Made by a program: the position numbers and the translations under genes
The notes under the pieces: generated by a model
What the model saw: only the letters and a program-made list of their open reading frames with translations
Database searches by the model: none
What the model was told of the DNA's origin: nothing
In this document: one piece after another, positions 22,075-33,434 of the stretch
Layout: each line of letters begins with the position of its first letter
Position numbering within the stretch: the stretch's first letter is position 1
NCBI RefSeq assembly: GCF_003144195.1
Contig: NW_020290105.1
Span: 1-46,910, forward strand
Direction of reading: 5' to 3'
From: Ceraceosorus guamensis
Lineage: Eukaryota > Basidiomycota > Exobasidiomycetes > Ceraceosorales > Ceraceosoraceae
DNA length: 46,910 nucleotides

Positions 22075-23425
22075 ATGTATGCCGACGTGGATCCTACGCA
22101 AGATACGGAATTGTAAGTGGGAGCGATTGGTCAGACTGGCACAAGAGCGGGGACCTGTTCAAGCTGAGCGATACACGACTTTGCGCTTCTTCCTTGCTCC
22201 GATGCGCGTCTGGCACAAAGTCACGATGCTCTACGCAAGCATGGCATCATCCCGCCGAAACCTCCTTCGCGCTCTCCCTCGCCCGAATTACCTAGCGAGT
22301 CCGAACGACGAAATGCCAAGCTGCACGCTCTTCCCATCCACTCTCTCCAACATCATCTAGACACCGCTCTGGACTCTCACGATGCTCAACAAGTGGAAGA
22401 GATTCAATTCATCCTTCGTCAAAGGGCAAAGGCAGAGTTGAGACAGAAGAGAAGGAATAGATTTGGCAGAGTCTATCCGATTCAGAGACCGGATTATACG
22501 AGGGAAATCACCGAGGCTAGCAAGGTCGAGGTCGATGAAGATCAGAGTGACGAGGATGAAGGCGACGAGGAAGAGCGCGAACAATTTGGACGCGGCCTGA
22601 ATGGCAACAGTGCGCAAGGAGATCCGGCGAAAAGGAAAGGCACCGGAGTGGTTTGCTTCCTCTATAAGGACGGGTGAGTAAATATCTCGAACCAGCCTAC
22701 TTCAAGCCTGTCGCAGGAGCCTTGCAGTCTTGGCAAGGCTTGCAAGTACTAAGTCTTCTGCCGTCTGGGCCTCGTTGGACAGGATGCCAACATGCGAGCT
22801 CTTGAAGGGCTACCTGAACACATTAGCCGAGAGGTATCCAGCGACAAAGTTCGTCAGCATAGTTGGGGACAAGGTGAGTAAAATCTCAGCCCGTCTTCCG
22901 CTACTTACCGCTCGCTGAAAGAGAGCACGTTGCCCTTGAATTTCACTTCGACAGTGCATACCCAATTATCCGGACAAGAATTTGCCCACATTGTTGATCT
23001 ACAGGAATGGGGAGCTGCATAGGCAAATGATAGGTCTCAGACCCGAGATTGGTCTAAGTGGGATGGACACCAAATTGGAGGGTGGGTTTTCTCCTTCGTC
23101 CTCTATTATCGCCACTTCTGCAACATTCGCTCGAAGCTAATGTTCGATATTTGGATACCCCCTTTTCGTACAATCTTCAGACATTGAGCTGGTCCTTACA
23201 GCAGTGGGCGCATTGGACCGACCACCCCTACCCTCGCAGCCCACACTAGGGCGAGAGGAAGACACTTCCGATTCGGACGATTCAAGCGAGGAGAACAAGA
23301 CGAAGGCAAAGAGCATCAGGAATGCCACGGGCAGAGGGACTGGAGTGCTTGGCGCTCCGACGGATAGGCGGCCAAGCGCCAAGACGCAGGAGGAGGAGGA
23401 TGCGGAGCTGGATTGGGATCTGTAA
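22075..23425 (+). CDS. PLP2: Phosducin-like protein (PhLP2/Plp2 type), CCT co-factor
   Basis: Five exons (22075-22112, 22221-22673, 22783-22873, 22955-23081, 23181-23425) encode 317 aa. The N-terminal helical part carries the H-motif region [14 protein letters not shown]. An acidic stretch follows, then a thioredoxin-like domain with [41 protein letters not shown] and [19 protein letters not shown]. The [12 protein letters not shown] block is diagnostic of phosducin-like proteins, closest to PhLP2/PhLP3. The C-terminus is acidic and Ser-rich, ending [11 protein letters not shown]. These cytosolic proteins bind the chaperonin CCT/TRiC and help fold actin, tubulin or G-beta. The stop is only 251 bp from the stop of the convergent glutamyl-tRNA synthetase gene. 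Confidence 0.92.
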
Positions 23426-23676
23426 TGCGACTCGTGCGTGGCTATAGACGTTGAGAAAGGCGCTTTTGCTCATCACTCGCTTCTCGTTCACCCATGATCC
23501 AAAGGAGGACCAGCACGCTCTCGCTGATCAACAAGCGACAATACCTGCCAATGAGACATTGTCAAGGTGAAGTCCGATGAGAAGGCCTTTTCGATGCAAT
23601 GCAATGTGATTCTTTTGGCACGAGGGCGGGTAGTCCCTCTCATCACCTTTTGTCGTGTCGCAAGCGCACCACATCT

Positions 23677-26600
23677 CTAGATGATAGGCTTCATCTTGTA
23701 CATCTTGGACGTATCAGGCTCGATCTCGACATCCTCAAGGAAAGGCTTGATGGGGTACATGTTGGAGGACCCCAGCGCAGCGTCCGCTTCCTTGAAAGGA
23801 GCAGCGCCGGTCGAATCCTTTGCGGTCGATTTGGACGGCTTCTTTGAGGCAGATGCAGAGCCAGCAGCATCCGATGGGCTATTCTGGTCCTTGGCTTTGG
23901 CTCTGGCAGCTTGTGCAGCAGCTTTTCTTCCCTCTGTACCTCCATCATCCGCAGCATTCTTGCTCTGCGCAGTAGCTTCACGTCCATCCGGAATCCTGAT
24001 AAATTCCCTCTTGCCATCTTTACCCTGCGCCTTGTCCAGAATAAAGTATCCCTTTCTCTCAAACTGGATGCTCTGCCCTTCAGCTAGCTCGGAAACATTA
24101 CTGTCTGCAATAGCGAGCGTCTCGAATTGAGTGACGGGCGTGACGAACTTTTCAAACTCGTCGTCCTCTTCCAGCTTCTTCTTGGTGATGAGATAGTCAT
24201 AGTCCAAAAGCAGCACTTCCGTCAACCTGCCGGAGCGCGGCGTGGCGCCGACAGGCGCATCGGCCAGCCATGTCACCTTCTTTTCCGTCTTCTTGAAGTC
24301 CCCGTCGAGGTGGGCTTCCATCTCGAGGGATGCAACGGAGCCATCCTCAGCCAGCTTCTTCGACCTCACATACACATTGCCCCAGTCCATTAGGGTGATC
24401 TGCGCGCAAAATGAGATCGTCGTGAGCATTAGTAGAGCTTTAAAGCGGCTGATTCGATCAGGCACAGCCATTCTCACCTCTTCATTGTCCTTGAAGCTTG
24501 CCGCATCGACTTGCTCGATGAAGCAATTCGGACCAAACACCGTCGTCTTCGTGCCCAGCTCAGCGTTCTTCTTGTGTCGAGGCAAAACCTTCTCGGAAAC
24601 TTCAGAAATACCCGAGATTGTGCATTTGACACTATAGGCAGTAAAGGATGGGTCAGCAGTGCCCAAAGTCGTAATTCGAGTTGGGCCACACTCACAGATC
24701 CTTGGTCTCGAGGGCGGTGAAGCGCGGTACGATGGGGTCGATGATGCGCTTGTTGCCTGCCCAGATCGAGTCCCATTCCATGTTGATGACATTTTGCGAA
24801 GGACCGGTAGCGAGGATGAAGTTGTGCATGTTCTCGATGGTCATTCCGCGACGACGCACGCCTTTCAAGACGAGCAGCAGGCATCAGTCACGTGCATGCG
24901 GCAGCAAGTGAGCAGCAGCACTCACCTCTGACAGTTGGGAATCGGGGGTCGTCCCAGCCAGTGACGATACCACGATCGACGAACCACTGCAATTTGCGCT
25001 TCGACAACAGGGTGTAGACGAAGTTCAATCTCCCAAAGTCCCAAATCTCCACGTTTCGCAACTTTAGCTTTTCCAGCATCCACGCGTATTGCGGGTTCCT
25101 ATCTCTGTACTCGTTGGTACGCAGGGCGTGGGTGATGCCTTCGAGAGCATCAACGACTGGACACGCAAAGTCGTACGTCGGATAGACTTTCCAGGTCGTT
25201 CTGGGAAGAGGAAGAAGCTCATGCATGGTCAGCACGTGCAACTTCGGCGCGCAGGGACGACTTCCAGCATAGCGCACCCGGTGCGGTGATGCGACACCTC
25301 CGCATTGCAGCGGTAGATGACTGGGTCGCGCAGAGCCTTGTTAGGATCATCCACGCTCATTTTGGCTCTCAAACACCACTTGCGTCCCTCCTCCGAACCA
25401 GCGCTCATGTCAGCAAATCGAGCCAAGTTGTCCTCGATGGACTCGTTCCTCCTGGCAGATGCGATGCCGTCCATTCGTTGCGCGCGCATCTATCAATAAG
25501 CACCGAGCGGGTTAGAAGGCCCTTCTTGCAGAAGCTCTGACATTGTTCGGCGGGTCACTTACTTCTTCTTGCAGCGTGTCATCAGCGTATGCATCTCCCT
25601 GCTTGATGAGCTGGATGGCTAGCTTGTAGATGTGATCAAAATAGTCCGACGTGTGACTTGTGCTGTCAGGCTTGATGCCAAGCAGGGCCAGATCCTCGAT
25701 GATGGCATCTTGGAATTCGGTCTGCGCAAAGCAGGGTCAGCAGATGCTAGGGTGGGGCGAGCGTACATGAGTTGCTTGTGTGCAGGCAACCCACCTTCTC
25801 TTTGCTCGGGTTCGTATCATCGAAGCGTACGATAAGACGACCTTCGTACTCCTTGGCAAAGTAGCTGTTCAGAATAGCCGCCTTTGTGTGGCCAAGGTGG
25901 AGGTAACCACTGGGCTCGGGCGGGAATCTAGTGACCACCTGTCCCTTCTTTGCGCCTGGCAAGAAGACGTCGAAACCTGAGGATTTGGCAGCACCTGGTC
26001 CTTTGGCCTGTTCAGCAAGGAGCGCATTAGCTTGAGCGATGAGTGACGCAGTACGGTACAGTACGGTGACGGCGACTCGCCTTGGTGGATCGAGCACCGC
26101 GAAGATCCTCCTGCGTTTGAGCGACCAGTGGAAGTGACTCGATGTACGACGCCCATCTAGCCAAGTGCTTGTGCTGATTGGCTTTGATGAGTCCGGTAAA
26201 TCCTGCTCCCGTCTTGAAGCTGGCCCAGATGATGATATCCGCTGCGGTAAGCGCGTGTCCTGTGCCCACCAGGAACGACCTCAAAGCGAGATGCTGGTCC
26301 AAATCGTCCGCCACACTTCCTACCTCTGCAAAAGACAGAGTGGGCAGCTTGGCCGCCGTATCGACGTAGTTCGAGATCTGCAGAATGCGATTATGCTGTG
26401 AGAATGATGTTTGGCTGAGCTTCGAGAGCGCTTCTTCGTCGGCTTACACACCTCTCCGCTGTCATGCGCATCCTTGCCTGCAACGCCAAAGGCCGCATAG
26501 AGGTCCAACAACTTTCTAATAATCTCTCCAGTGCCGGTCACCTCCTCCCCCGCGGGCTTCAGCACCAAATGAGCGGGTTGGCTGCCATCAGGAGTGAATT

Positions 26601-26721
26601 CGACGGGGAAAGGCTCAGCCAAGTGCTGGTTGATGTAATTTCGCAGCGACAGCAAGAGGTTGAGGGGCTCCGTCTTGGACAGCGCATGCACTCGCAGCAC
26701 TGGAGCTGGTGGTGCAGACAT
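23677..26721 (-). CDS. GUS1: Glutamyl-tRNA synthetase, cytosolic
   Basis: Nine exons (26721-26452, 26377-26081, 26007-25795, 25721-25563, 25489-25278, 25200-24926, 24861-24696, 24631-24478, 24399-23677) encode 822 aa. Residues 1-189 are a GST-like domain ([18 protein letters not shown]), the part that binds Arc1 in yeast. The class I catalytic core begins [17 protein letters not shown], with the HIGH-type motif HLGH at 226-229. [11 protein letters not shown] and [12 protein letters not shown] follow, and the KMSKS-type loop is LLSKRKL at 448-454. The anticodon-binding beta-barrels follow and the protein ends [12 protein letters not shown]. It charges tRNA-Glu with glutamate. Length is close to eukaryotic GluRS plus GST domain. 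The intron 26080-26008 starts GC rather than GT. The 78 nt intron 24477-24400 has no stop and would read through in frame. Confidence 0.96.
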
Positions 26722-27612
26722 GATGATGGGTGGGAATGTATGCGCAAGCTGTCCCTGCCTCACAATCGTAGTAATTGATCTTGCAGTCGTCTGTCGTGGC
26801 CGTCGTAAAGAAGCGCAAGAGGCATGTGGAGAGCGAGTGATCGGCCTTGAAGTAGACTCTTGGAGTTGTGGAGGAGGGCTTTTTGCGCGAGATGGACCAC
26901 GCAGAAGCACACATCACCCAAACTCGTGACTTGCCTCAAATCTTGAATCCATGTTCGATGCATATGAATCCATCGAGTCACGTGTTGGTGAAGATTCTCG
27001 GCCGCGGTAGTCACGGCCGCTCGCGCTGTTATAGCCGTACGAAAGGCTGCAACTTCTCTACCCCACAGTCTGCGTGTGCCCTGCCATCACATGGATGTAC
27101 TAGCGCCTGCACATGGATGTACCAGCAGGCGCTATAGCGCGAGCACCGGCATCGTCAGCCGCTGTGCTGCTCCCACGGTGGCTAGCATCTTGAAACTTAG
27201 TCGTGAGCGGAGCGCCGCGTGATTCATCAGGAAATCCAATCATGAAGGCTCAGCCGCTGCTCCTCAGACTCCAAAGGCAGAGGAGAGAAATCGGCAAAGA
27301 AGGACGCCAGAGAATCTCGCGCGAATCAGACACGACTGGGGAACAATGTGGATCACGAGTGTGGCAGGGGCAAACGGTTGTGTGGCCCCGCTTCATTTCA
27401 GGCAATGCTTTTCGTCTTTGGGCTCGTGACGAGTATGATGCTTTCCCTTAGAGCCGACCATCATCCTAGGGACTGGGCTAGACTATCAAACCCTGTGCTC
27501 CATACAACACAGAAAGTCGACGCTAAATATCCATCCACCTATGAGGAAGTCGTGACCGCAAACAGACGAGCCTGCAAGCATCCTCTTGGCCACTTGTCGA
27601 GGAGCGCTCATC
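26722..27612. other. Intergenic, divergent promoters
   Basis: 891 bp between the starts of GUS1 (-) and the CoA ligase (+). It holds a perfect 10 bp inverted repeat overlapping a 12 bp direct repeat (27089-27134). No gene is supported. Confidence 0.65.
27089..27134. repeat. Inverted repeat with overlapping direct repeat
   Basis: TAGCGCCTGC at 27101-27110 is matched perfectly by its complement GCAGGCGCTA at 27125-27134 across a 14 bp loop. ACATGGATGTAC occurs at 27089-27100 and again at 27111-27122. The hairpin could be a binding site or an RNA stem. Confidence 0.9.
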
Positions 27613-30265
27613 ATGACGACTGCTGTCCATGCTCAAGCGTCGCAAGTCGTCTATCCCAAGGATGTCAGCGCGGCAGATTACCTTCTCTCGTCTCCGATGA
27701 GTCATCACCTGCCGTCAGAATTCGAGCGGGCATCCCATCCTCACCACTTTTTCCAAGGCAAAGAGATCGATGATGAGACAACTTTTCTTTTGGACGCCGA
27801 AAAGCGTTTCAGCTTATCCTATGGCGCTTTCAAGACGCATGTGAGCCTGATCAGCGCCACACTGGGCAGGCTGGTCACAGAAGCAAGTGATCAGAAGCTT
27901 CCGAGCAAACATGTCGTGAGTGCAGTGGACAAGAGAGGTCGATGATAACGTGTTCCCGGGCTGAATCTCAGGCGATTGACCACCGCAGATTCATTCGCCG
28001 AAGACGACCGCGATCATACACGTTCCCAACTCGTTCGACTTTGCTGTATTGCTGCTAGGTACCATGTCTGCAGGCTTGACAGCAAGCCCGATTTCGACTC
28101 TGTTGACTTCGAGGGAAATAGCATACATGCTGTCCAAGGCTCGCCCGCGGATCATATTTACGACCCAAGGAGGTGGGGAGAAGAAGATGCGCGATGCTCT
28201 TAGGCTTGTCGGTGGTTCAGAGCCTGTGGCAAAGCCTGATCTCAAAGCTGCCGAACTCGACACGCTCGCTCGAGAGTGGGCCGCCGACTTCTCGTCGGAT
28301 ATCGAGCGCCGAATGTTCATCGTGCACACAGAGGGCGATGACGTTTACCCGACTCCGGCGTCATTGCTGTCAACCAGCACGTCGCCGAAAGATTGGCGAA
28401 GCCTATTGCAAGGCTCCGCGCCACCGCCACTTCCGTGCGCAATGGATGCCGAATTGCAAAGGAGGAGGGCAGCGATTCTTCTGTGGAGCTCAGGCACGAC
28501 GGGTAGGTGCACGTGATGCGCAATTGCTTCTGATAGCCAGCCACATCTTCTGAACAGTGTTTGTCACTTTCTTGGCTTCGCACATAGGCTCTAGCAAAGG
28601 CGTGCTGCATTCACATGGGGGGATCATCTTCTCGACCGCAGCCTTGTGGCATACGTGGACGTGCTTTAGTGTGCCTGGACACGGACCGGAGGGTGAAGGA
28701 GAAAGATGGTTGGGGTTGGCACCGTGGTGCCACATCTTTGGCATGTTCACCGTGCTCTTTCCCGCCTTGGTAGCAGGTGCGACCATCATCCTGCCTCGAC
28801 CCGGCACCAGATTTTCTCTCGAGGTATACATGCGCTTGCTAAAGCATCACAAAGTGACCGCAGGGCACGTCGCCCCGCCCGTTCTCGTCAGCATGCACAA
28901 TTCTCCGCTCATGCAGCAAATCCACTTGCCTCATCTCAAGACTTGGTTCTCTGGCGGCGCACCGATTGCGCCCGACATCATTGCTTCCATCTGGGCAAAG
29001 ACGCGCAAACTTGTTAGGTCGGGATATGGCACGACTGAAACCAGTCATGTGTCTAGTCCGCAATCTAGCTCCCTAGACGGTGCTGAAGCGCGACAAGCTC
29101 TGGGTAGCTGTGGTCCACCGACGCTGGGTGTCAGTGTGCGGGTACACGGCTCAGATGCATCAGTCCAGCATAAGGCAGCGTGGGCAAGGGAGTGGGAAGT
29201 GCAATGTGCGTCGAAAAGAACTCGAGGTTTGGCTGCGCCCGAAGTGGCCTCGGAGGTGCGACATGCTCCCGGGGAATTACTCGTGCAGAGCGAAGGGCTC
29301 ATGCTAGGCTGTAAGTCGAATTTGCGCGGTAGTCTCGGGTTCGCCGTTGCTAAGGATGCAGCCTTTTGTTGTGCGCGCAGATTTCTCTGGATTCGGACAC
29401 GAAGATGACCGAGGAGCTCTGGATGCTGAACTAAACGCTCACGCATTCACTCGAGAGGGTTGGTACAGGACCGGGGACGAAGGTGTCATTGACAAGCATG
29501 GTGAGTTCGCGTATCATTGCCGCGGTTCGCCTGCCTCCGGCTGATGCTCGTTCGGCTTCTAAGGCAACGTCTGGATCACCGGGCGCATCAAGGAGCTCAT
29601 CAAAGTGAGCGGCTTCCAAGTCGCACCTGTGGAGCTGGACGCTCGTGAGTACAATCTCGCCGGCTACCTCTGCCAATCATGATGGCAAAAGCGCTTGCTG
29701 ACAAATCACCAGAACCATCTGCTGGTAGTCTTTTCCACACATCCCGCCGTTGCAGATGCGGCCGCTTGCGGCACCACGGAGCGTCTGGTGCGAGCCAGCC
29801 AGCGCGGCGCGAGAGAGCGCTCGCAGCCAAATCTTCCAAGTGACGAGGAGGTGGTCATCATGTATCTTCAGCCTAAAGATCCCGGTGTGCTGAGATCCGA
29901 AGAAACACAGCAACAGCTCGTAGACGAAGTCTCCGCTTGGTCAAGTAGTCTATTGGCGTAGTGAGTGGACGACTTGACCAGCGAATTGCTCTTCAACTGA
30001 AATCACGATGTACGTGCCTCTTCAGCTACAAGCAGCCCCGATACATATGTTGGGTCCCAGTGTTGATCAAAAGCCCTACAGGAAAGGTGAGAACAGAGCG
30101 GGCCTTCAATTATCCTCGACTTGTGTGCCCTGTCAGCAAAGCTGACGGGCTTCTCTTTGTCCCCTCCTGCAATAGATCCTGCGAAAGGAGCTGAATGGGC
30201 TTCGTGGCATTAGGCACGAGATTGTACGGCACAGAGGGACAGCGAGGCAGTCATCACGATTGTGA
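27613..30265 (+). CDS. Acyl/aryl-CoA ligase (4-coumarate-CoA ligase-like), peroxisomal
   Basis: Eight exons (27613-27915, 27989-28502, 28588-29310, 29381-29500, 29564-29644, 29729-29960, 30026-30086, 30176-30265) encode 707 aa. The ANL-superfamily P-loop SSGTTG-SSKGV spans the exon 2/3 junction at 268-278. YGTTE follows at 419-423, then GWYRTGDEGVID with the ATP-ribose Asp, and GRIKELIKVSGFQVAPVELDA. The catalytic Lys is in SPTGKILRKEL near the end. The last three residues are SRL, a canonical PTS1 peroxisomal signal, as in many fungal 4CL-like and fatty-acyl-CoA ligases. It activates a carboxylic acid to its CoA thioester through an acyl-AMP. Two extra segments, around 170-260 and 430-490, make it longer than the usual 550-600 aa. 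The substrate is not predictable by eye. Confidence 0.9.
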
Positions 30266-30783
30266 TTGCGCTGCAGCACGACGCTGTGTTGACGATGATG
30301 GCGTACGTGTGATGAGAGCGTCGACCTATTCGATATCTGTCGATGCCATCTGCTTTGCACATGTAAGATACTACAAAGAAAGCGTTCGATGTGAGCACAG
30401 CAAGTCTACTAGAGGGAGGTGCCGCATGTTTTCGCACGGTAACGACCTCAAAGAGCTTTCGGCAGCGCTCTTTCAGAAGCGGGCAAATCTGGAAACGTTG
30501 GGAGATGCGAGACATTATGACGCCTGAAGCTTGTCAACGCAGCCTTGCGACGCGCTATATACGCTTCTAAGAGCAATCTGCGCCTTTCGGTCTCTGAGAG
30601 CCGAACAGCTTTTGCTACATCACAGATTCTGAGGCTTGCGGTGAAGCGCCGCATCGATGCCTACATAAGCACGCAGGGATTAGTAGCAGTACTTGACAAC
30701 TCCCATCCCTTCACCATCTCTCCTCGCCATTTTCTCACGTGCCTTCCACTTTCCCGCAACTCTTCAGCACCATCGACTTCGAC
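30266..30783. other. Intergenic, promoter of secreted protein A
   Basis: 518 bp between the CoA ligase stop and the first secreted-protein gene. The last 110 bp are pyrimidine-rich. No gene is seen. Confidence 0.7.
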
Positions 30784-31344
30784 ATGCAGTGGACTGATCT
30801 TGTGATCGCTGCGGTGCTTGTCGCCATGGCATCCACTGATGTCCTTGCTACAGGCAACATCGGCGAGATCTACACGATGCAGAAGCTCAATTCGCCAACT
30901 TTTGATATGCTGGGTGAGTCCAACTTCAATTGCTCGGCTTTGATCTGCAAAGACGCTTTCCTCTCCATCTGCATTGCTCACACCTCTCGGCCGCCTGATG
31001 GTTCACTGTCAGATGTGATCCACACTGGCACTGCCGCTGAAGGAGCAAAGGATGTCTTTCAGTACAACTGTGCCAAACTGATCAAGCAGAAAGGTGGTGT
31101 AACGTATACGAACCATTATAGGCGTAGCAGGTTGCAGGACGACAGAGGCTCCGCCGTCTGTATCCTTCGCACCACTGCAGCAGACGGCGCGATGTGAGTG
31201 CATCTCTTGCTGCTCCTCCCTACCAGACATCAAGCGCACGTCTCATCTATGCCGCCTCGGGCTCCATTCTTCAGTCTGACTGAGCAGTCAGTTCTCGACG
31301 AAGTCCTCAAGAGTATTGGATGGAGCTTCGGGGATACTGCTTGA
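30784..31344 (+). CDS. Small secreted protein A (effector-like paralogue)
   Basis: Three exons (30784-30913, 31013-31193, 31275-31344; 130, 181 and 70 nt) encode 126 aa. Residues 1-22 form a signal peptide (MQWTDLVIAAVLVAMASTDV). The mature part has exactly two cysteines, C63 and C93. The core is DVFQYNCAKLIKQKGGVTYT-NHYR, then SAVC, and the end is LDEVLKSIGWSF. Introns are in phase 1 and phase 2. I do not recognise a named family. It is homologous to the next two genes by intron phase, exon size, cysteine placement and core motif. Small size, a signal peptide, two cysteines and fast divergence in a local cluster fit a secreted effector or antimicrobial-type protein, but that role is inference. 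It is convergent with gene B, with 211 bp between stops. Confidence 0.8.
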
Positions 31345-31555
31345 GAAGGTGGTCAATTACAAGCCAGTCGAGTGTCGCGCAATGATGCATGATCAACGCA
31401 CGTCGATGATCGAGTCACTTTGAGTCTGATTGCTTTGAGTGAGGCTAGTGTGAAGGGAAGAGAAGGAAGGGTTGATGGATGTGGGCAAGGGAACACTATC
31501 TACACGCCGAGGCGAGTCGAGTAGCGGTCGGTTCATGAGCCGTCCCCAGTGACAC

Positions 31556-32160
31556 CTAATTCCAATCATCGTCGATACCCCAACCCAATTTCTTGGCGAC
31601 CGGGAGCGTGATGTCTTCCGAGGCGCTTCAAATTTGCACCCAAGTCATCGTTGGAAATGCACCAGCCAATCAGCTCATACGATCAGAACCATCACCCTGT
31701 GGCTAGTCTCTTGAAGCGACTCACATGCCATTATCACCACCGAGCTGATGATTGACATTGCAGACTGCCAGGCCATAACCAGCGGCGGGCTGATTGGCAC
31801 GATCCGTATGGCTCGTCTTGTAGTGGTTTGCGAAAGCCAAGCCATCCTTGATGTTCTTGAGAGCTTTAGCGCAGCTGTACTGCCATACGATCTTGGCATC
31901 CCCGTCGGCTATACCGAAGTGCTGCAGTTCTACAGAGAAGTCGACGTCAAGTGAGTTGATGGTATTCCATTCTGTCTTTGCGTGAAGCCCATCCTTCGCG
32001 CGTGGCTCTGAATGTGAATGAAGCACTCACTGCGAAGATCTTTGATGGTAGAATTTCTGTACTTGTCGGCTGTCCAAGCTGCTCCGGGGTCGGCTGAGAC
32101 TTTGCCTACAACCAAGGCCAAGACAATGGCCAGCGATGCGACGCAATGAGCGAGCTGCAT
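31556..32160 (-). CDS. Small secreted protein B (effector-like paralogue)
   Basis: Three exons (32160-32031, 31929-31725, 31625-31556; 130, 205 and 70 nt) encode 134 aa. The signal peptide is residues 1-23 (CVASLAIVLALVVGKVSA). The mature protein has two cysteines, C63 and C100. The core IVWQYSCAKALKNIKDGLAF-ANHYK aligns with protein A, and GLAVC and KKLGWGIDDDWN match A's second-cysteine segment and C-terminus. First and last exon lengths are identical to gene A and intron phases are the same (1 then 2), so A and B are duplicates in opposite orientation. The longer middle exon adds an 8-residue insertion (around HTDRANQPAAGYG) before the second Cys. The function is unknown. Confidence 0.82.
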
Positions 32161-33434
32161 CTTGCTGATGAACGGATTTAGATGAGGGCAAGTCTGAACG
32201 GAACAGCTGAGTTGAAAAGGCGAGGTGAGCGTAAAGATGAATTGTGGACAGATCTTGCCCCGCAGTCTCGCTTTTGAAGGAGAAGCGAACGTGCCGAAAG
32301 GAGGGTAAGGTGCTTCGAAGCGCCGCGCACAGTGTAGTGCTACCCAAAGGCCTGGATGGAAAGGCGCGGAGTAAAAGTGAGGCCAAGTAGTTGCAGATAC
32401 AGCTGTGAGGCTGCTCGTGCCTTCGTCTATACGGCCCGGTCTCCCTGCCACGACAAGGATGATCTTTTCGCACCCTACGGTGTAGCTAGGCTCGTTTAGG
32501 CTGCGAGACGCAAGCGATTTGCGCAGCCTGAATCTGGCGAGTGTTCTTCCGTGCAAGTCCGGTGGGTCCCGGGTAATGAAAGATTTGATGAGGTTCGTTG
32601 CAGGCTCCGTTGAGGGCTCATGGCTATCAGCACACGAAAGCAGCAGGTGAGGGGACTTGTCAAATTACCAGGCGTTGATGGAGCAGCACTGGCGTCAGCG
32701 CGGTCCTCAAAGACGCCGAACAATTGGGCGTGCGATGCTGCTCTCGTCATCGAGGCGCCGTCGAAACGCTTCGGAATTCCGAAAGTGTATTAATCAGCGG
32801 GCCCAGCAACGGCCCGTGAGCGGTCCTGATTCAGGCGCAAATGAGTCGCACTTACTGATTCATAGCTTCCGAGCAGAACATCGGCTGCGGTTCCAAACAC
32901 ACGGTCCGTCGCTTCCGGGCACCGGGGCACGGTTCGAATGACGTCTGTAAAGGATGCTGAGCGAGTATATAGGCATCTTGGCCTGCCTTTGATTGTACCG
33001 TACCGCGGACCGCATGCCTGCATCAGTGTCTTTCAATGGATGCGCAAGGAGCTGTTGAGCGTTTTGCTCGATTCCCGTGGTCAGTCGCGGTGCAGAGCGT
33101 GAAGAATAGCCCGTCCGGGCCGGGCCGGTCCAGGTCAGACTAGCTGTCTGCGCTGCGCAATGGATGATGGCCTTTTCAGTCTCGCACTAATGCGGCAGAC
33201 TGGCGCAACATGGCAACAGATTTGTTGATCGCTGCTCATCGCCGGATCTGACGGGTACATCTCTCTGGCACCCATTCGTCGTTGCAACTAGAGGAGCAGA
33301 CATGGCGCTCTGTTAAATAGGTGCACCAGGAGGAACAGTGAGCCCTCCGGACGTGCAGAAGTCGACCCTTGGCCTCCAAAATCCAAGCATCCCTCCCAAA
33401 CCTCACACACTTGCCGCCACCTCCTCGATCAGAG
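32161..33434. other. Intergenic, divergent promoters of secreted proteins B and C
   Basis: 1.27 kb between two start codons pointing apart. It contains a TATATA stretch at about 32967 and a second A/T patch (TTAAATAGG) near 33313, about 120 bp before gene C. No open frame here has support, and I find no further copy of the secreted-protein family. Confidence 0.65.

Noticed and set aside
23204-23382. Minus-strand frame over the 3' end of the phosducin-like gene
   Set aside because: Antisense to the last exon of that gene; no start context, splice partner or homology of its own.
32931-32960. GGTTCGAAT-like box suggesting a tRNA gene
   Set aside because: No matching A box, acceptor stem or anticodon arm can be folded around it.
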